From positions 86,020-150,019 of the forward strand of contig JBCCEW010000012.1 of assembly GCA_039030075.1 (NCBI GenBank): DNA of 64,000 bases, written 5' to 3'. Shown piece after piece: positions 32,986 through 41,637 of this stretch; the stretch's first letter is position 1; each line of letters begins with the position of its first letter. A program made the translations under genes and the position numbers. This DNA comes from Myxococcota bacterium. GTDB lineage: Bacteria > Myxococcota_A > UBA9160 > SMWR01. The notes under the pieces are model-generated. The model was not told the DNA's origin and searched no databases. It saw only the letters and a list, made by a program, of their open reading frames with translations.

Positions 32986-33689
32986 TGCGACGGATCCCGC
33001 AGGTCCGACGCGATCCGGCCGTCGCGAATCGCGACGCAACGCGGCGCCCACTCCGCGATGTGGTTGTCGTGGGTCACCATGACGATCGTGTTGCCGGCTT
33101 CGTGCAAGGCGGAGAAGATCGCCAGGATCTCCTGCCCCGTCTTCGAGTCGAGGTTCCCGGTCGGTTCGTCCGCGAGCAGGAGCGATGGCTCGTTGATGAG
33201 TGAGCGCGCGATCGCGACCCGTTGACGTTCGCCGCCGGAGAGCTGGGTGGGGCGGTGGTCCGCGCGGTCGGTGAGACCGACCCGTGCCAGCGCCTCGAGG
33301 GCGCGCTCCCGGCGTTCGCGCACGCGAACACCCCGGTAGACGAGCGGAAGCTCGACGTTCTCGAGCGCCGAAAGGCGCGGCAACAGGTTGAAGCTCTGGA
33401 ACACGAAGCCGATCTTGTCCCCGCGCAGATCGGCGAGGCCATCCGAGTCGATCTCTTCGACGGCGCGCCCATCGAGCCGGTAGTGACCCGAGGAGGGTTT
33501 CGCGAGGCAGCCCAGCATCTCGAGCAGCGTCGTCTTGCCCGAACCGGAAGGTCCGATGATCGCCACCAGCTCGCTCTGCTCGATCGAGAGGTGCACGTCG
33601 CGGAGTGCATGAACCGCGTTTCGTCCGGTGTCGTAGGTCTTGCAGATGGCTTCGAGCTCGATGAGCGCCGAGCTAGCCGCCGGTCTCAC
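32982..33689 (-). CDS. MacB/LolD-type ABC transporter ATPase
   Basis: The 235-residue protein shows Walker A GPSGSGKTTLLEMLG near residue 40 and the Q-loop in FVFQSFNLLPRLSA. The signature is LSGGERQRVAIARSL near residue 145, Walker B is LLLADEPTGNLD, and the H-loop is VTHDNHIAEW. These features place it with the MacB/LolD ATPases that drive mechanotransmission export. It overlaps the membrane-fusion gene upstream by four bases and the permease start downstream by four bases. Confidence 0.95.
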   Translation of the reverse strand: MRPAASSALIELEAICKTYDTGRNAVHALRDVHLSIEQSELVAIIGPSGSGKTTLLEMLGCLAKPSSGHYRLDGRAVEEIDSDGLADLRGDKIGFVFQSFNLLPRLSALENVELPLVYRGVRVRERRERALEALARVGLTDRADHRPTQLSGGERQRVAIARSLINEPSLLLADEPTGNLDSKTGQEILAIFSALHEAGNTIVMVTHDNHIAEWAPRCVAIRDGRIASDLRDPSH

Positions 33690-34795
33690 TGGAGACTCAC
33701 GCGCTCGCCGATCGCGAGGCCGTCGACGATCTGGACGAGATCGCCGTCGACGACGCCGACGGACACGAACCTGCGCTCGTCCTCGTTCACACTGGCGTCG
33801 TCACCGACGATCTCGACGTAGATGTCCTCGCCGACGTAGCGCAGCGCGGTCTCCGGAACGACGATCGCCGCGTCGATGCTCTCGGCGACGATCTCGGCGT
33901 CGGCCGACATGCGCGCCTTGAGGAGATCCGCATCCGCGTCAGTGATCTCGACCTCGATCTCGAAGTAGGTGACGTTCTCCACCCGTTCGCCCATCGGCGC
34001 GATGTCACGCACGGTCCCTTCGAAGCTGCGCCCTCGGTATGCCTCGGTGCGGACGCGTGCCGACTGACCCACCGCGATTCGCGAGATCTCGTTCTCGTCG
34101 ACGGAGCCCGTCATGTGCAGGCGTTCGGTTTCGGCGAGGACCAGCAGGACGGTTCCGCCGTTGACGGACGTCACGGGAGAGACGGCGGCCCCGACCTTGA
34201 CGTGCACGTCGAGTACGCGACCCGAGATCGGAGACCGCACCGTGGCGTAGCGGAGCTGAACGGAGAGCTCTTGCAGGCTGGCGCGCGCACTGGCGAGGCG
34301 CGCCGAGGCTCCCTCGAGGTCTGCCCGCGCTTCGTCCTGCTGGCTGTCCGAAGCCGCGCCGCGGGCGCGCAATCGCTCTGCGCGTTGCTTCGCGATCTCG
34401 GCGTAGTGGAGCTCGACCTCGGCACTCTTGACCTGTGCCCGCGCTCGCGCGACCTGACTCTCGAGGAGCTCACGTTCGATCTCGACGAGTGCGTCGCCGG
34501 CTTCGATGGTATCGCCGCGCTCGACGTTGATGGCCTCGATGATGCCGGCGACGCGGGGTCGTACCTCGACTTCGCCGGCGGGTTCGATCGTACCCGTCGC
34601 CATCACGATGCGTTCGATGTCGCGCTGCTCGGCCGCGGCCGTCGTGACCGGCGTGGACTCCGTCGGACTGCTGCACGCGGCCGCGACGAGCGCGAGGCAG
34701 ACGACGAGACCGACGATCCGGGGGCGGGCCGCGCAGGCCGTGGCGTGCCCGGGATCGATCGGCCGTGACGAAGGGAGGAGGGGGGGCACGTGCAT
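33686..34795 (-). CDS. Membrane-fusion (MacA-like, HlyD family) lipoprotein
   Basis: The 369-residue protein has a signal peptide ending in a lipobox (LVVCLALVAAACSS). The barrel-sandwich half ATGTIEPAGEVEVRPRVAGIIEAINVERGD follows in separated strands. A coiled-coil hairpin of about 100 residues (ELLESQVARARAQVKSAEVELHYAEIAKQRAERL and onward) and the barrel with SPISGRVLDVHVKVGA are also visible. Such subunits link inner-membrane permeases to an outer-membrane channel. No TolC-type gene is in the window. It is the first gene of the exporter operon. It is divergent from the thioesterase and biosynthetic genes, with 218 bases between them. Confidence 0.9.
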   Translation of the reverse strand: MHVPPLLPSSRPIDPGHATACAARPRIVGLVVCLALVAAACSSPTESTPVTTAAAEQRDIERIVMATGTIEPAGEVEVRPRVAGIIEAINVERGDTIEAGDALVEIERELLESQVARARAQVKSAEVELHYAEIAKQRAERLRARGAASDSQQDEARADLEGASARLASARASLQELSVQLRYATVRSPISGRVLDVHVKVGAAVSPVTSVNGGTVLLVLAETERLHMTGSVDENEISRIAVGQSARVRTEAYRGRSFEGTVRDIAPMGERVENVTYFEIEVEITDADADLLKARMSADAEIVAESIDAAIVVPETALRYVGEDIYVEIVGDDASVNEDERRFVSVGVVDGDLVQIVDGLAIGERVSLQ

Positions 34796-35013
34796 CGGGA
34801 TCGTTCCGAGAGGTCGTCTCCCCCGACCGCGCGCGCAACGATCGCAGCGAACGATGGGGGAGGTGTTCGCGGCACCATATCGCTCCTCCGCGAAAACGCG
34901 ACCGTCGGCTTGCGAGCGAACGGTCGACGCGGTTCCACTGCGATGGTGCGCCGCGGCGTCTCCGGATCTCGGAGAGGGCTGTGATAGGCTCCGCCGCTCT
35001 TCAGGACGACTCC

Positions 35014-35793
35014 ATGCCGCACGATCTCGACGACCGCTGGTTCTGGCGCCCTCGCCCGCGCCCCGACGCCCGGTTTCGGCTCTTCTGTTTCCCTTTCGCC
35101 GGCGGAGGGCCACGTGCCTTTCAGGGCTGGGACGGCTGGCTCGATCCGGACTGCGAGCTCGTCGGCGTGCGGCTCCCGGGGCGCGAGAGCCGCATCGGAG
35201 AACCCGCCTACTCCGACTGGAAGACGCTGCTCGAAGACACCGAAGCCGTGCTCGACCCCTGGCTCGACCGGCCTTTCGCGTTGTTCGGCCACAGCTTTGG
35301 TGCCCAGGTCGCGTTTCGTCTCGCGGCGCGTTGGGCGAATCAGCCCGGTCGTCTGCTGCGTGGCCTGGGGGTGTCAGGTTGCGCGCCACCCCACCGCGTT
35401 CGCGAGGAGCGTCGCATTTCGGATCTCGATCGCGACGCGTTCTTCGCCACGCTGGTGCGCATGGGCGGCATGCCGCCGGAGGCGATCGCGAACGAAGCGT
35501 TCAAGACCCTCTTCGAACCCACCCTGCGCGCCGACATGCGACTCGCCGAAGGGTGGCCGGCACTCGAGGCGACACAGGTGTCGGTTCCGATCGCCGCTTC
35601 CGCCGGCATTCGCGATCGCATGGCCCTGCCCGACGCCGTCGAAGAGTGGTCGCAGTACACCGAGAGCGGTTTCTCGTTCACGGTGGTCGACGGCGCGCAT
35701 TTCTTCCTCCGCGAGCAGGCCAGTCGGCTGGTCCCGAGCGTGAGCGCGCTACTCCGGGAGCCGGGCGCGTGGGGCGCCGTCGGCGGCGGATGA
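35014..35793 (+). CDS. Type II thioesterase
   Basis: The 259-residue alpha/beta-hydrolase has LFCFPFAGGG near the N-terminus, the nucleophile GHSFGAQVAFRL with Ser near residue 93, and the catalytic His in VVDGAHFFLREQ. This is the RifR/GrsT-type editing thioesterase that removes aberrant acyl groups from carrier proteins of PKS/NRPS lines. The ATG at 35014 has AGGACG upstream. The gene is divergent from the MacAB-type exporter and precedes the assembly line on the same strand. Confidence 0.93.
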   Translation: MPHDLDDRWFWRPRPRPDARFRLFCFPFAGGGPRAFQGWDGWLDPDCELVGVRLPGRESRIGEPAYSDWKTLLEDTEAVLDPWLDRPFALFGHSFGAQVAFRLAARWANQPGRLLRGLGVSGCAPPHRVREERRISDLDRDAFFATLVRMGGMPPEAIANEAFKTLFEPTLRADMRLAEGWPALEATQVSVPIAASAGIRDRMALPDAVEEWSQYTESGFSFTVVDGAHFFLREQASRLVPSVSALLREPGAWGAVGGG

Positions 35794-35853
35794 GGCGACC
35801 GGCGGCGCACGTCGCCCCGGGCCCGTGATCCCGTAGGTCCCTGAAAGAACAAC

Positions 35854-35870
35854 GGAAAACCTTGTTTTCC
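35854..35870. promoter_or_regulatory. Palindrome GGAAAAC-CTT-GTTTTCC upstream of the PKS
   Basis: A perfect seven-base inverted repeat with a three-base centre. It shares the AAA/TTTTC core of the second dyad at 35906-35924; the two centres are 53 bases apart, close to five helical turns. It could be an operator, or a hairpin ending the thioesterase transcript, although no T tract follows. Confidence 0.5.
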
Positions 35871-35905
35871 CGTGGGGGGTCCCGGCTCGCAGCAGCCTTA
35901 GTGAT

Positions 35906-35924
35906 ATTGAAATTCGTTTTCAAT
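35906..35924. promoter_or_regulatory. Fur-box-like dyad upstream of the first PKS gene
   Basis: ATTGAAA-TTCG-TTTTCAAT is an AT-rich dyad in GC-rich surroundings. Its inner 15 bases match 11 of 15 positions of the Fur 7-1-7 core TGATAATCATTATCA by hand comparison. It lies 56-74 bases before the preferred PKS start at 35980 and overlaps an alternative start at 35923. Iron regulation is inferred, not shown. Confidence 0.5.
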
Positions 35925-35979
35925 GGGCTACTCATTGGCGCGCAATCCGCCCCTCCCGACGTCCCGCCAGTTCCCCCCA

Positions 35980-38900
35980 ATGACCACCCTCCGTCGAGCC
36001 GACCTCTCCACGCCGAAGCTCGCCCTCGCGTCCCGCGAGCGCGTCGGCGCTGCCCTGCCCTGGGTGCGCTCCGAACCGATCGCGGTCGTCGGCATCGGCT
36101 GCCGGTTTCCCGGTGCGGAGGGGCCGGAGGGCTTCCTCCACCTGCTGCGCGAGGGCATCGACGCGGTGGGCGAACTTCCGAACGAGCGCTGGGACCGCGA
36201 GCGCTATTACGACCCGGATCCGGACGCCCCGGGCAAGACCTATGTCACGCGCGGCGGGTACCTCGAGGACATCGCGGGTTTCGACGCTGCGCGCTTCGGG
36301 ATCGCGCCGATCGAAGCGCTGCGGATGGACCCGCAGCAGCGCCTCTTGCTCGAAGTCGGCTGGCACGCGCTGGAGCACGCGTCCATCGCGCCCGAATCGC
36401 TCTACGGCGCCAAGGCGGGTGTCTTCTTCGGGATCAGCAGCTTCGACTACGCGAGTGTGCTCCGGCAACGAACGCCGATCGAGGAACTCGACGGCTACGT
36501 CGCCACCGGGAACGCCTTCAGCGTCGCCGCAGGACGCGTGTCCTACGCCCTGGGTCTCACGGGGCCGAGCCTGGCCGTCGATACCGCTTGCTCCTCGTCG
36601 CTCGTGTCGGTCCATCTCGCGATGCAGAGTCTGCGTCTCCGCGAATGCGAGGTCGCGCTGGCCGGCGGGGTCAACCTGCTGCTGCAGCCCGAATCGACCA
36701 TCAACTTCGCGAAGGCGCGGATGCTGGCGCCCGACGGCCACATCAAGGCCTTCGATGCGCGCGCCGACGGGTTCGTGCGCGGCGAAGGCTGCGGCGTCGT
36801 CGTGCTGAAGCGGCTCTCCGACGCACTGGCCGCTGGCGACGACGTCTGGGCGGTCTTGCGTGGCTCCGCGGTCAATCAAGACGGTGCGTCCAGCGGCTTG
36901 ACCGCGCCGAATGGAACCGCCCAGCGCGAGGTGATCCGCGCTGCGCTCGAAGGCGCGGGTGTCGAGGCCGCGCAGGTGGGGTTCGTCGAGGGGCACGGCA
37001 CCGGCACGGCGCTGGGAGACCCGATCGAACTGGGCGCGCTTGCCGAGGTCTACGGGAGCAGCCGTTCGGAGCATCCGCTCCAGATCGGATCGGTCAAAGC
37101 GAGCATCGGCCACCTCGAGAGCGCCGCTGGCATCGCGGGCCTGATCAAGGCGGTGCTGACCCTGCGCTTCCGCGAGATCCCCGGGCAGCTGCACTTCGAC
37201 ACGCCCAGTCCCCACATCGACTGGGAGCATTCCGGCCTCGAGGTGGTTCGCGAACGCCGTCCCTTCACCCCGATCGACGGGCGTCGCCTGGCGGGTGTGA
37301 GCTCGTTCGGTTTCAGCGGCACGAACGCCCACGTGCTCCTCGAGGCGGCACCAGAAATTCGTCCGGAAGAAACCCGTACGAGCGGACCGCACACCCTCGT
37401 GCTCGGCGCGCGCGATGCGGCCCGGGTCGATGCGCTCGCCGAGGTGTGGGCCGAGGGGCTCGAGGGCGCGTCCGAGGACACGGTGCCGGCGCTCGTGCGC
37501 ACCGCATGGGCGGGGCGCGATCGCGGGCCCGAGCGTCTCGCCGTCAGTGGCGCCGACGGCACCGAACTCGCGACCCAGCTGCGGGCCGCGCTCGCCGGAA
37601 CCGCGCGAACCGGCGTCGCACGCGGGCGCGTGCGCAACGGTTCGGCGGCCGGGAAGTTGGGGTTCCTCTTCTCGGGCCAGGGCTCCGCGTGGGTCGGCCT
37701 GGGTCTCGAGCTGCGCGAGCGCGAGCCTGTGTTCGCCGAGGTGATCGAGCGCTGCGCTGCCGTCCTCGGAGAGCGCGCTTGGCTCGACCCGGGTCGTGTC
37801 GCTGCTGACGCCGTCATCGACACGGGCGACGCGCAGCCCGCGCTCTTCGCGTTCGAGGTCGCGATGGCGGAGCTCCTTCGCTCGAGAGGCCTCGAGCCCG
37901 ACTACCTGCTCGGACACAGCGTCGGCGAGCTGGCCGCGGCGTGCGTCGCCGGGGTGATCGAGCTGAAGGACGCGGCGCGGCTCGTGCGGATTCGTGCCGA
38001 CGGGATGTCCGCCCTTCCGTCGGGCGGCAAGATGGTCGCGCTCACCGCCGACCCGGCGCGTGTAGAGCACGCGGTGCGCGGCGCCGGAACCCAGGTTTCG
38101 ATCGCCGCCTACAACGGGCCACGACAGGTGGTGGTGTCGGGCGCGGGCGACGCCGTCGATGCCTTCGTCGCCTCCCTGGAAGTCGACGACGCCCGGGCAC
38201 TCGCCGTATCCCACGCATTCCACTCGGTCCTCATGGAGCCAGCGCTCGACGCCCTGAGCGCGGCAGTTGCCGAGATCGAATTCCAGCCGCCGCGCATTCC
38301 GCTGGTCTCCAGTCGCTCGGGCGCGCTCGCCGGGTCCGAGATCGGACGACCGGACCATTGGGTGCGGCAGCTGCGCGAGCCCGTTCGTTTCGCCGACGCC
38401 GTCGATGCACTCTGGACGGCCGGCGTTCAGGAGTTCGTCGAGGTCGGCCCCGGCGCGGCTCTGGTGGGACTCACGCGGGAGATCCTGGCGGACGACCCGA
38501 GCGTGATGGCGATTCCGACCGCCACCCGGCGCCGCGGCGAGCTGCGCTCGCTGTCCGACGCGGTGGGTGCGCTGGCCGTGCGCCGCGCCGATCGCGACCT
38601 CACACCGTGGCTCGGCGAGGGGCCGCGGACCGCCGAAGCACCGCGCACCCCCTTCGAACACACTCGAGTCTGGCCGCTCGAAATCGAGGGCGAATCGCTC
38701 GGGCCGGCGGCGCCGCCCTCGCGGGGCGAGCGGCGTCCCGTCGACGCGTGGGGCTGGACGCCCAGCGTCCGTCGCCTCGGTGCTCCGACTCCCGTCGCGG
38801 AACCCGACGGGCCGATCGTGGTCCTGGGCGATGGCGGTGCCGACGCCGTCGCCGAGGTCTTCGAAACCCGAGGCGTCGCCTCCCTGCGGGCCGCTCTGGG

Positions 38901-40527
38901 CGAACCGCTCGCCGAGCGATTGGCGGAGCACTGCGGACCGGACGTCGCCGAGGACGGTCCGCCGCTGCAGCTCGTGATCGTTTCTCCGAATACCGCTTCG
39001 ACCGCATGGGCGGCGCCGTTGGCACGCGAGTTCGCAGGAGCGCAACGGGAGATCCGTGTTTCGATCCTCACGTCGGGCGCGGTCGAGGTGACGGGCAGCG
39101 AGACCCTCGATGCGCCGGGCACCGCCGCCGCGGCGGTCGCGTTCGTGCTCGGGCAAGAGATCGCGACCGCACGCACGCGTCACTTCGATCTCGACCCCGC
39201 CGCTTCGGATCTGCCGGCGTCGCTGTTCGACGATCTGCTCGCGACGGACGCCGGAGACACACCCCGGGTCGTGGCCTATCGGGGTTCGCATCGTTGGGCC
39301 GTGGACTACGCCCCGGCCGCGTTGGGGAACCCGGTGGACGTCGAGGCCGACTCGAACCACGCCTCGGGCGATTCGATCGTCCTGGTCGGGCGGCTGGCCG
39401 GCGGCCTCGGGGAGCGCATCGCCGGCCATCTCCTGCGGCGCGGCGCCACGCGCGTCGTGGTGGTCGGCCCAGGCATGGAGGCCGATCCCGAGCAGAGCGC
39501 TGCGTTGGAGCGTCTGCGCGCAAGCGCGGGTGACGATGCACGGGTGGCGGCGCACTCGGCCGACATCGGCGATCCCGAGTTGCTGTCGGTCGCGCTCCAG
39601 AAGGTCCACGCGCAGTACGGGCCGGTGGACGGTGTGGTGCACGTCGGCGCGAGCGGTCGACCCGAGATCGCGCGGCTGCTGCTGCAGGACGAGCGCGAAA
39701 CGACCCGGGCGATCGCCCGCGAGCGGGTGAAGGGTCTGCCCGCCCTCGCGAAGGCGCTCGAAGGCTGGACGCCGCGCTACGTCCTCGTCGTGTCGTCCTT
39801 CGCGGCCCACGTCGGTGGCATCGGCTTCGGCGACTACGCGGCGGCGACGGCCTTCACCGAGACCTTCGTGCGACAGCACGCGCGCTCGACGGACGTGCCC
39901 TGGTCGACGGTTTCTTTCGAGGCGCTCGCGGAGGAGCTCGGGCACGGTGTCGATCGGCTCGACGAAGGCAGCGGCCTGCGCGGTCTCGCTCTGTCCGAGG
40001 AAGATCTCGTGCTCGCGCTCGATCGCCTGGGCATCGATCCACGCCGAGGCGAGTCCGGCCCCGCCGCGCGCCATCTCCTCGTGGTTCCGTCCGAGGTCGG
40101 TGTTCGCGTCGCTCGTGCGCACGCCCCCGCGAGCGAAGCCGAGGTGCAACCCCGCTCGTCCGGCAGTGCGGGCGGTGGCGCCGCGCCTCGCGACGAGATC
40201 GAGGAAGCCCTCGTCGAGATCTGGGAGGACTTCCTGCCGACGCGTCCGATCGGGATCCACGACGACTACTTCGCGCTCGGTGGGACCTCCCTGGCCGCGG
40301 TGCAGATCCTCGCGCGGATGAAGGCGCGCTTCCGGGCCGAGGTGCCGCTCGAGGCGCTGCTCGGGAACGATCCCACCATCGCCGCCGTCGCCGAGACGGT
40401 GCGACAGGCGCTCGAGGAAGGCGGTTCCGCGGAGGCCACGGACGGCGATGCGGAGGTCGAGGAGCTGCTGTCGATGGTCGAGCAGCTCTCGGCGGAAGAG
40501 GTCGAGCGGGCCCTCGGCGATTCCTGA
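35980..40527 (+). CDS. Type I polyketide synthase module, KS-AT-KR-ACP
   Basis: From an ATG at 35980 the protein has 1515 residues; a start at 35923 would add 19. The KS covers about residues 33-455, with active Cys204 in DTACSSSLVS, HGTGT and KASIGHLESAAG. The AT covers about 558-850, with Ser647 in GHSVGELAAA; its SHAFHS motif points to malonyl-CoA. A structural region and a KR lie at about 1131-1330. The KR has Ser in VVSSFAAH and Tyr in GDYAAATAF, but the usual Asn is replaced by Thr and the NADPH motif is irregular, so activity is doubtful. The ACP has Ser1437 in LGGTSL. The C-terminus ends with a docking-like LLSMVEQLSAEEVERAL. There is no loading module, so the acyl starter is unknown. 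Confidence 0.92.
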   Translation: MTTLRRADLSTPKLALASRERVGAALPWVRSEPIAVVGIGCRFPGAEGPEGFLHLLREGIDAVGELPNERWDRERYYDPDPDAPGKTYVTRGGYLEDIAGFDAARFGIAPIEALRMDPQQRLLLEVGWHALEHASIAPESLYGAKAGVFFGISSFDYASVLRQRTPIEELDGYVATGNAFSVAAGRVSYALGLTGPSLAVDTACSSSLVSVHLAMQSLRLRECEVALAGGVNLLLQPESTINFAKARMLAPDGHIKAFDARADGFVRGEGCGVVVLKRLSDALAAGDDVWAVLRGSAVNQDGASSGLTAPNGTAQREVIRAALEGAGVEAAQVGFVEGHGTGTALGDPIELGALAEVYGSSRSEHPLQIGSVKASIGHLESAAGIAGLIKAVLTLRFREIPGQLHFDTPSPHIDWEHSGLEVVRERRPFTPIDGRRLAGVSSFGFSGTNAHVLLEAAPEIRPEETRTSGPHTLVLGARDAARVDALAEVWAEGLEGASEDTVPALVRTAWAGRDRGPERLAVSGADGTELATQLRAALAGTARTGVARGRVRNGSAAGKLGFLFSGQGSAWVGLGLELREREPVFAEVIERCAAVLGERAWLDPGRVAADAVIDTGDAQPALFAFEVAMAELLRSRGLEPDYLLGHSVGELAAACVAGVIELKDAARLVRIRADGMSALPSGGKMVALTADPARVEHAVRGAGTQVSIAAYNGPRQVVVSGAGDAVDAFVASLEVDDARALAVSHAFHSVLMEPALDALSAAVAEIEFQPPRIPLVSSRSGALAGSEIGRPDHWVRQLREPVRFADAVDALWTAGVQEFVEVGPGAALVGLTREILADDPSVMAIPTATRRRGELRSLSDAVGALAVRRADRDLTPWLGEGPRTAEAPRTPFEHTRVWPLEIEGESLGPAAPPSRGERRPVDAWGWTPSVRRLGAPTPVAEPDGPIVVLGDGGADAVAEVFETRGVASLRAALGEPLAERLAEHCGPDVAEDGPPLQLVIVSPNTASTAWAAPLAREFAGAQREIRVSILTSGAVEVTGSETLDAPGTAAAAVAFVLGQEIATARTRHFDLDPAASDLPASLFDDLLATDAGDTPRVVAYRGSHRWAVDYAPAALGNPVDVEADSNHASGDSIVLVGRLAGGLGERIAGHLLRRGATRVVVVGPGMEADPEQSAALERLRASAGDDARVAAHSADIGDPELLSVALQKVHAQYGPVDGVVHVGASGRPEIARLLLQDERETTRAIARERVKGLPALAKALEGWTPRYVLVVSSFAAHVGGIGFGDYAAATAFTETFVRQHARSTDVPWSTVSFEALAEELGHGVDRLDEGSGLRGLALSEEDLVLALDRLGIDPRRGESGPAARHLLVVPSEVGVRVARAHAPASEAEVQPRSSGSAGGGAAPRDEIEEALVEIWEDFLPTRPIGIHDDYFALGGTSLAAVQILARMKARFRAEVPLEALLGNDPTIAAVAETVRQALEEGGSAEATDGDAEVEELLSMVEQLSAEEVERALGDS

Positions 40528-40541
40528 GACGGAGAGCAATC

Positions 40542-41606
40542 TTGGATTTCGGACTCTTCTATTTCGACGGCGAGGGCGCCACGCGGCGCCCGAATCACTA
40601 TCGATTGCTGCTCGACTCGGCGCGCTTTGCCGACGAGAACGGATTCACCGCCATCTGGACGCCCGAGCGCCACTTTCACGCGTTCGGCGGGCTGTATCCG
40701 AACCCGGCGGTCACGAGCGCGGCCATCGCCACCCTCACTCGCAACATCCAGATTCGCGCTGGCAGCGTCGTCGCGCCGCTGCACCACCCCGTTCGCATCG
40801 CGGAAGACTGGGCGATCGTCGACAACCTCTCGGGTGGGCGCGTCGCGATGGCCTTCGCGCCGGGCTGGACGGTGCCCGAGTTCCTGTTGTCTCCCGAGGG
40901 ACACGAGGCCCGCTACGAATCGCTGTGGAATCGCATCGACATCGTCCGTCGCTTGTGGGAGGGCGAAGAAGTCGAGTTCCCGGTCGAGGGCGGTGATGCG
41001 GTCAAAGTGCGCGCGCTCCCCCAGCCGCTGCAGAAGAAGCTGCCGCTCTGGATCACGGCTTCGTCCGAAGACGGATTCCTGCGCGCGGGTTCGCTCGGTG
41101 CGCCCGTGCTCACGTCGCTGCTGAACACGACCCTCGAGGACGTCGCGGCGAAGGTGGCGAGCTACCGGAAAGCGCTCTCCGAGCACGGCCATGATCCGGC
41201 GAGCGGGCGCGTTGCCCTGATGGTGCACACCTTCGTCGGTCCGGACCTCGAGACCGTGCGCGCCCAGATCGAAGCGCCGTTCCGTGAATACCTGATGTCG
41301 CACTACAGCCTGCTCGACGGTCTCGCCGAGAGCCTGGGCCTGGGCGTCGGCATGGAGGACCTCACTCCTGGCGATCTCGAGACCCTGCTTCGCTTCGGCT
41401 TCGAGGGCTTCCTGAACGGTCGATCGCTGATCGGCGGCGTTCAGGAGCTCCGCCCCCTCGTCGAGTCGTTCGCGAGGGCGGGTGTCGACGAGATCGCGTG
41501 TCTGGTCGACTTCCACCCCGGCTACGAGGAAGTCATGGGCAGCCTCGAGCACCTGGCGGCGCTCAAGGATGCCTGCTTCGGGCTGCGCTCCACTCCGCCG
41601 GCATGA
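40542..41606 (+). CDS. Luciferase-like flavin-dependent monooxygenase of natural-product clusters
   Basis: The 354-residue protein begins MDFGLFYFDGE and follows the LLM barrel: ADENGFTAIWTPERHFHAFGG, then NPAVTSAAIATLTRNIQIRAGSVV in separate strands, and SGGRVAMAFAPGW. It matches the LLM subgroup found in PKS/NRPS clusters, which uses reduced FMN and O2. The reaction is undefined in most cases; hydroxylation or Baeyer-Villiger chemistry on carrier-bound chains are options. The TTG start at 40542 has GGAGAG upstream. It sits between the first PKS and first NRPS genes, so it likely acts on the tethered chain at that junction. Confidence 0.88.
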   Translation: MDFGLFYFDGEGATRRPNHYRLLLDSARFADENGFTAIWTPERHFHAFGGLYPNPAVTSAAIATLTRNIQIRAGSVVAPLHHPVRIAEDWAIVDNLSGGRVAMAFAPGWTVPEFLLSPEGHEARYESLWNRIDIVRRLWEGEEVEFPVEGGDAVKVRALPQPLQKKLPLWITASSEDGFLRAGSLGAPVLTSLLNTTLEDVAAKVASYRKALSEHGHDPASGRVALMVHTFVGPDLETVRAQIEAPFREYLMSHYSLLDGLAESLGLGVGMEDLTPGDLETLLRFGFEGFLNGRSLIGGVQELRPLVESFARAGVDEIACLVDFHPGYEEVMGSLEHLAALKDACFGLRSTPPA

Positions 41607-41637
41607 CGCCAGGCAATCGAAACCCGGCTCCCCCGCC

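Noticed and set aside
35923..35979. The start of the first PKS at 35923
   Set aside because: That ATG lies in the Fur-like dyad and has no ribosome site. I prefer 35980 even though its site is also weak.
38680..39370. A dehydratase domain between AT and KR in the first PKS
   Set aside because: No HxxxGxxxxP motif or double hot-dog pattern is visible. The length fits the structural half of a KR.
35932..40539. A 1535-codon minus-strand frame across the first PKS
   Set aside because: It is an antisense reading of high-GC codons. No domain motifs occur in it, while the plus strand has intact KS, AT and ACP signatures.
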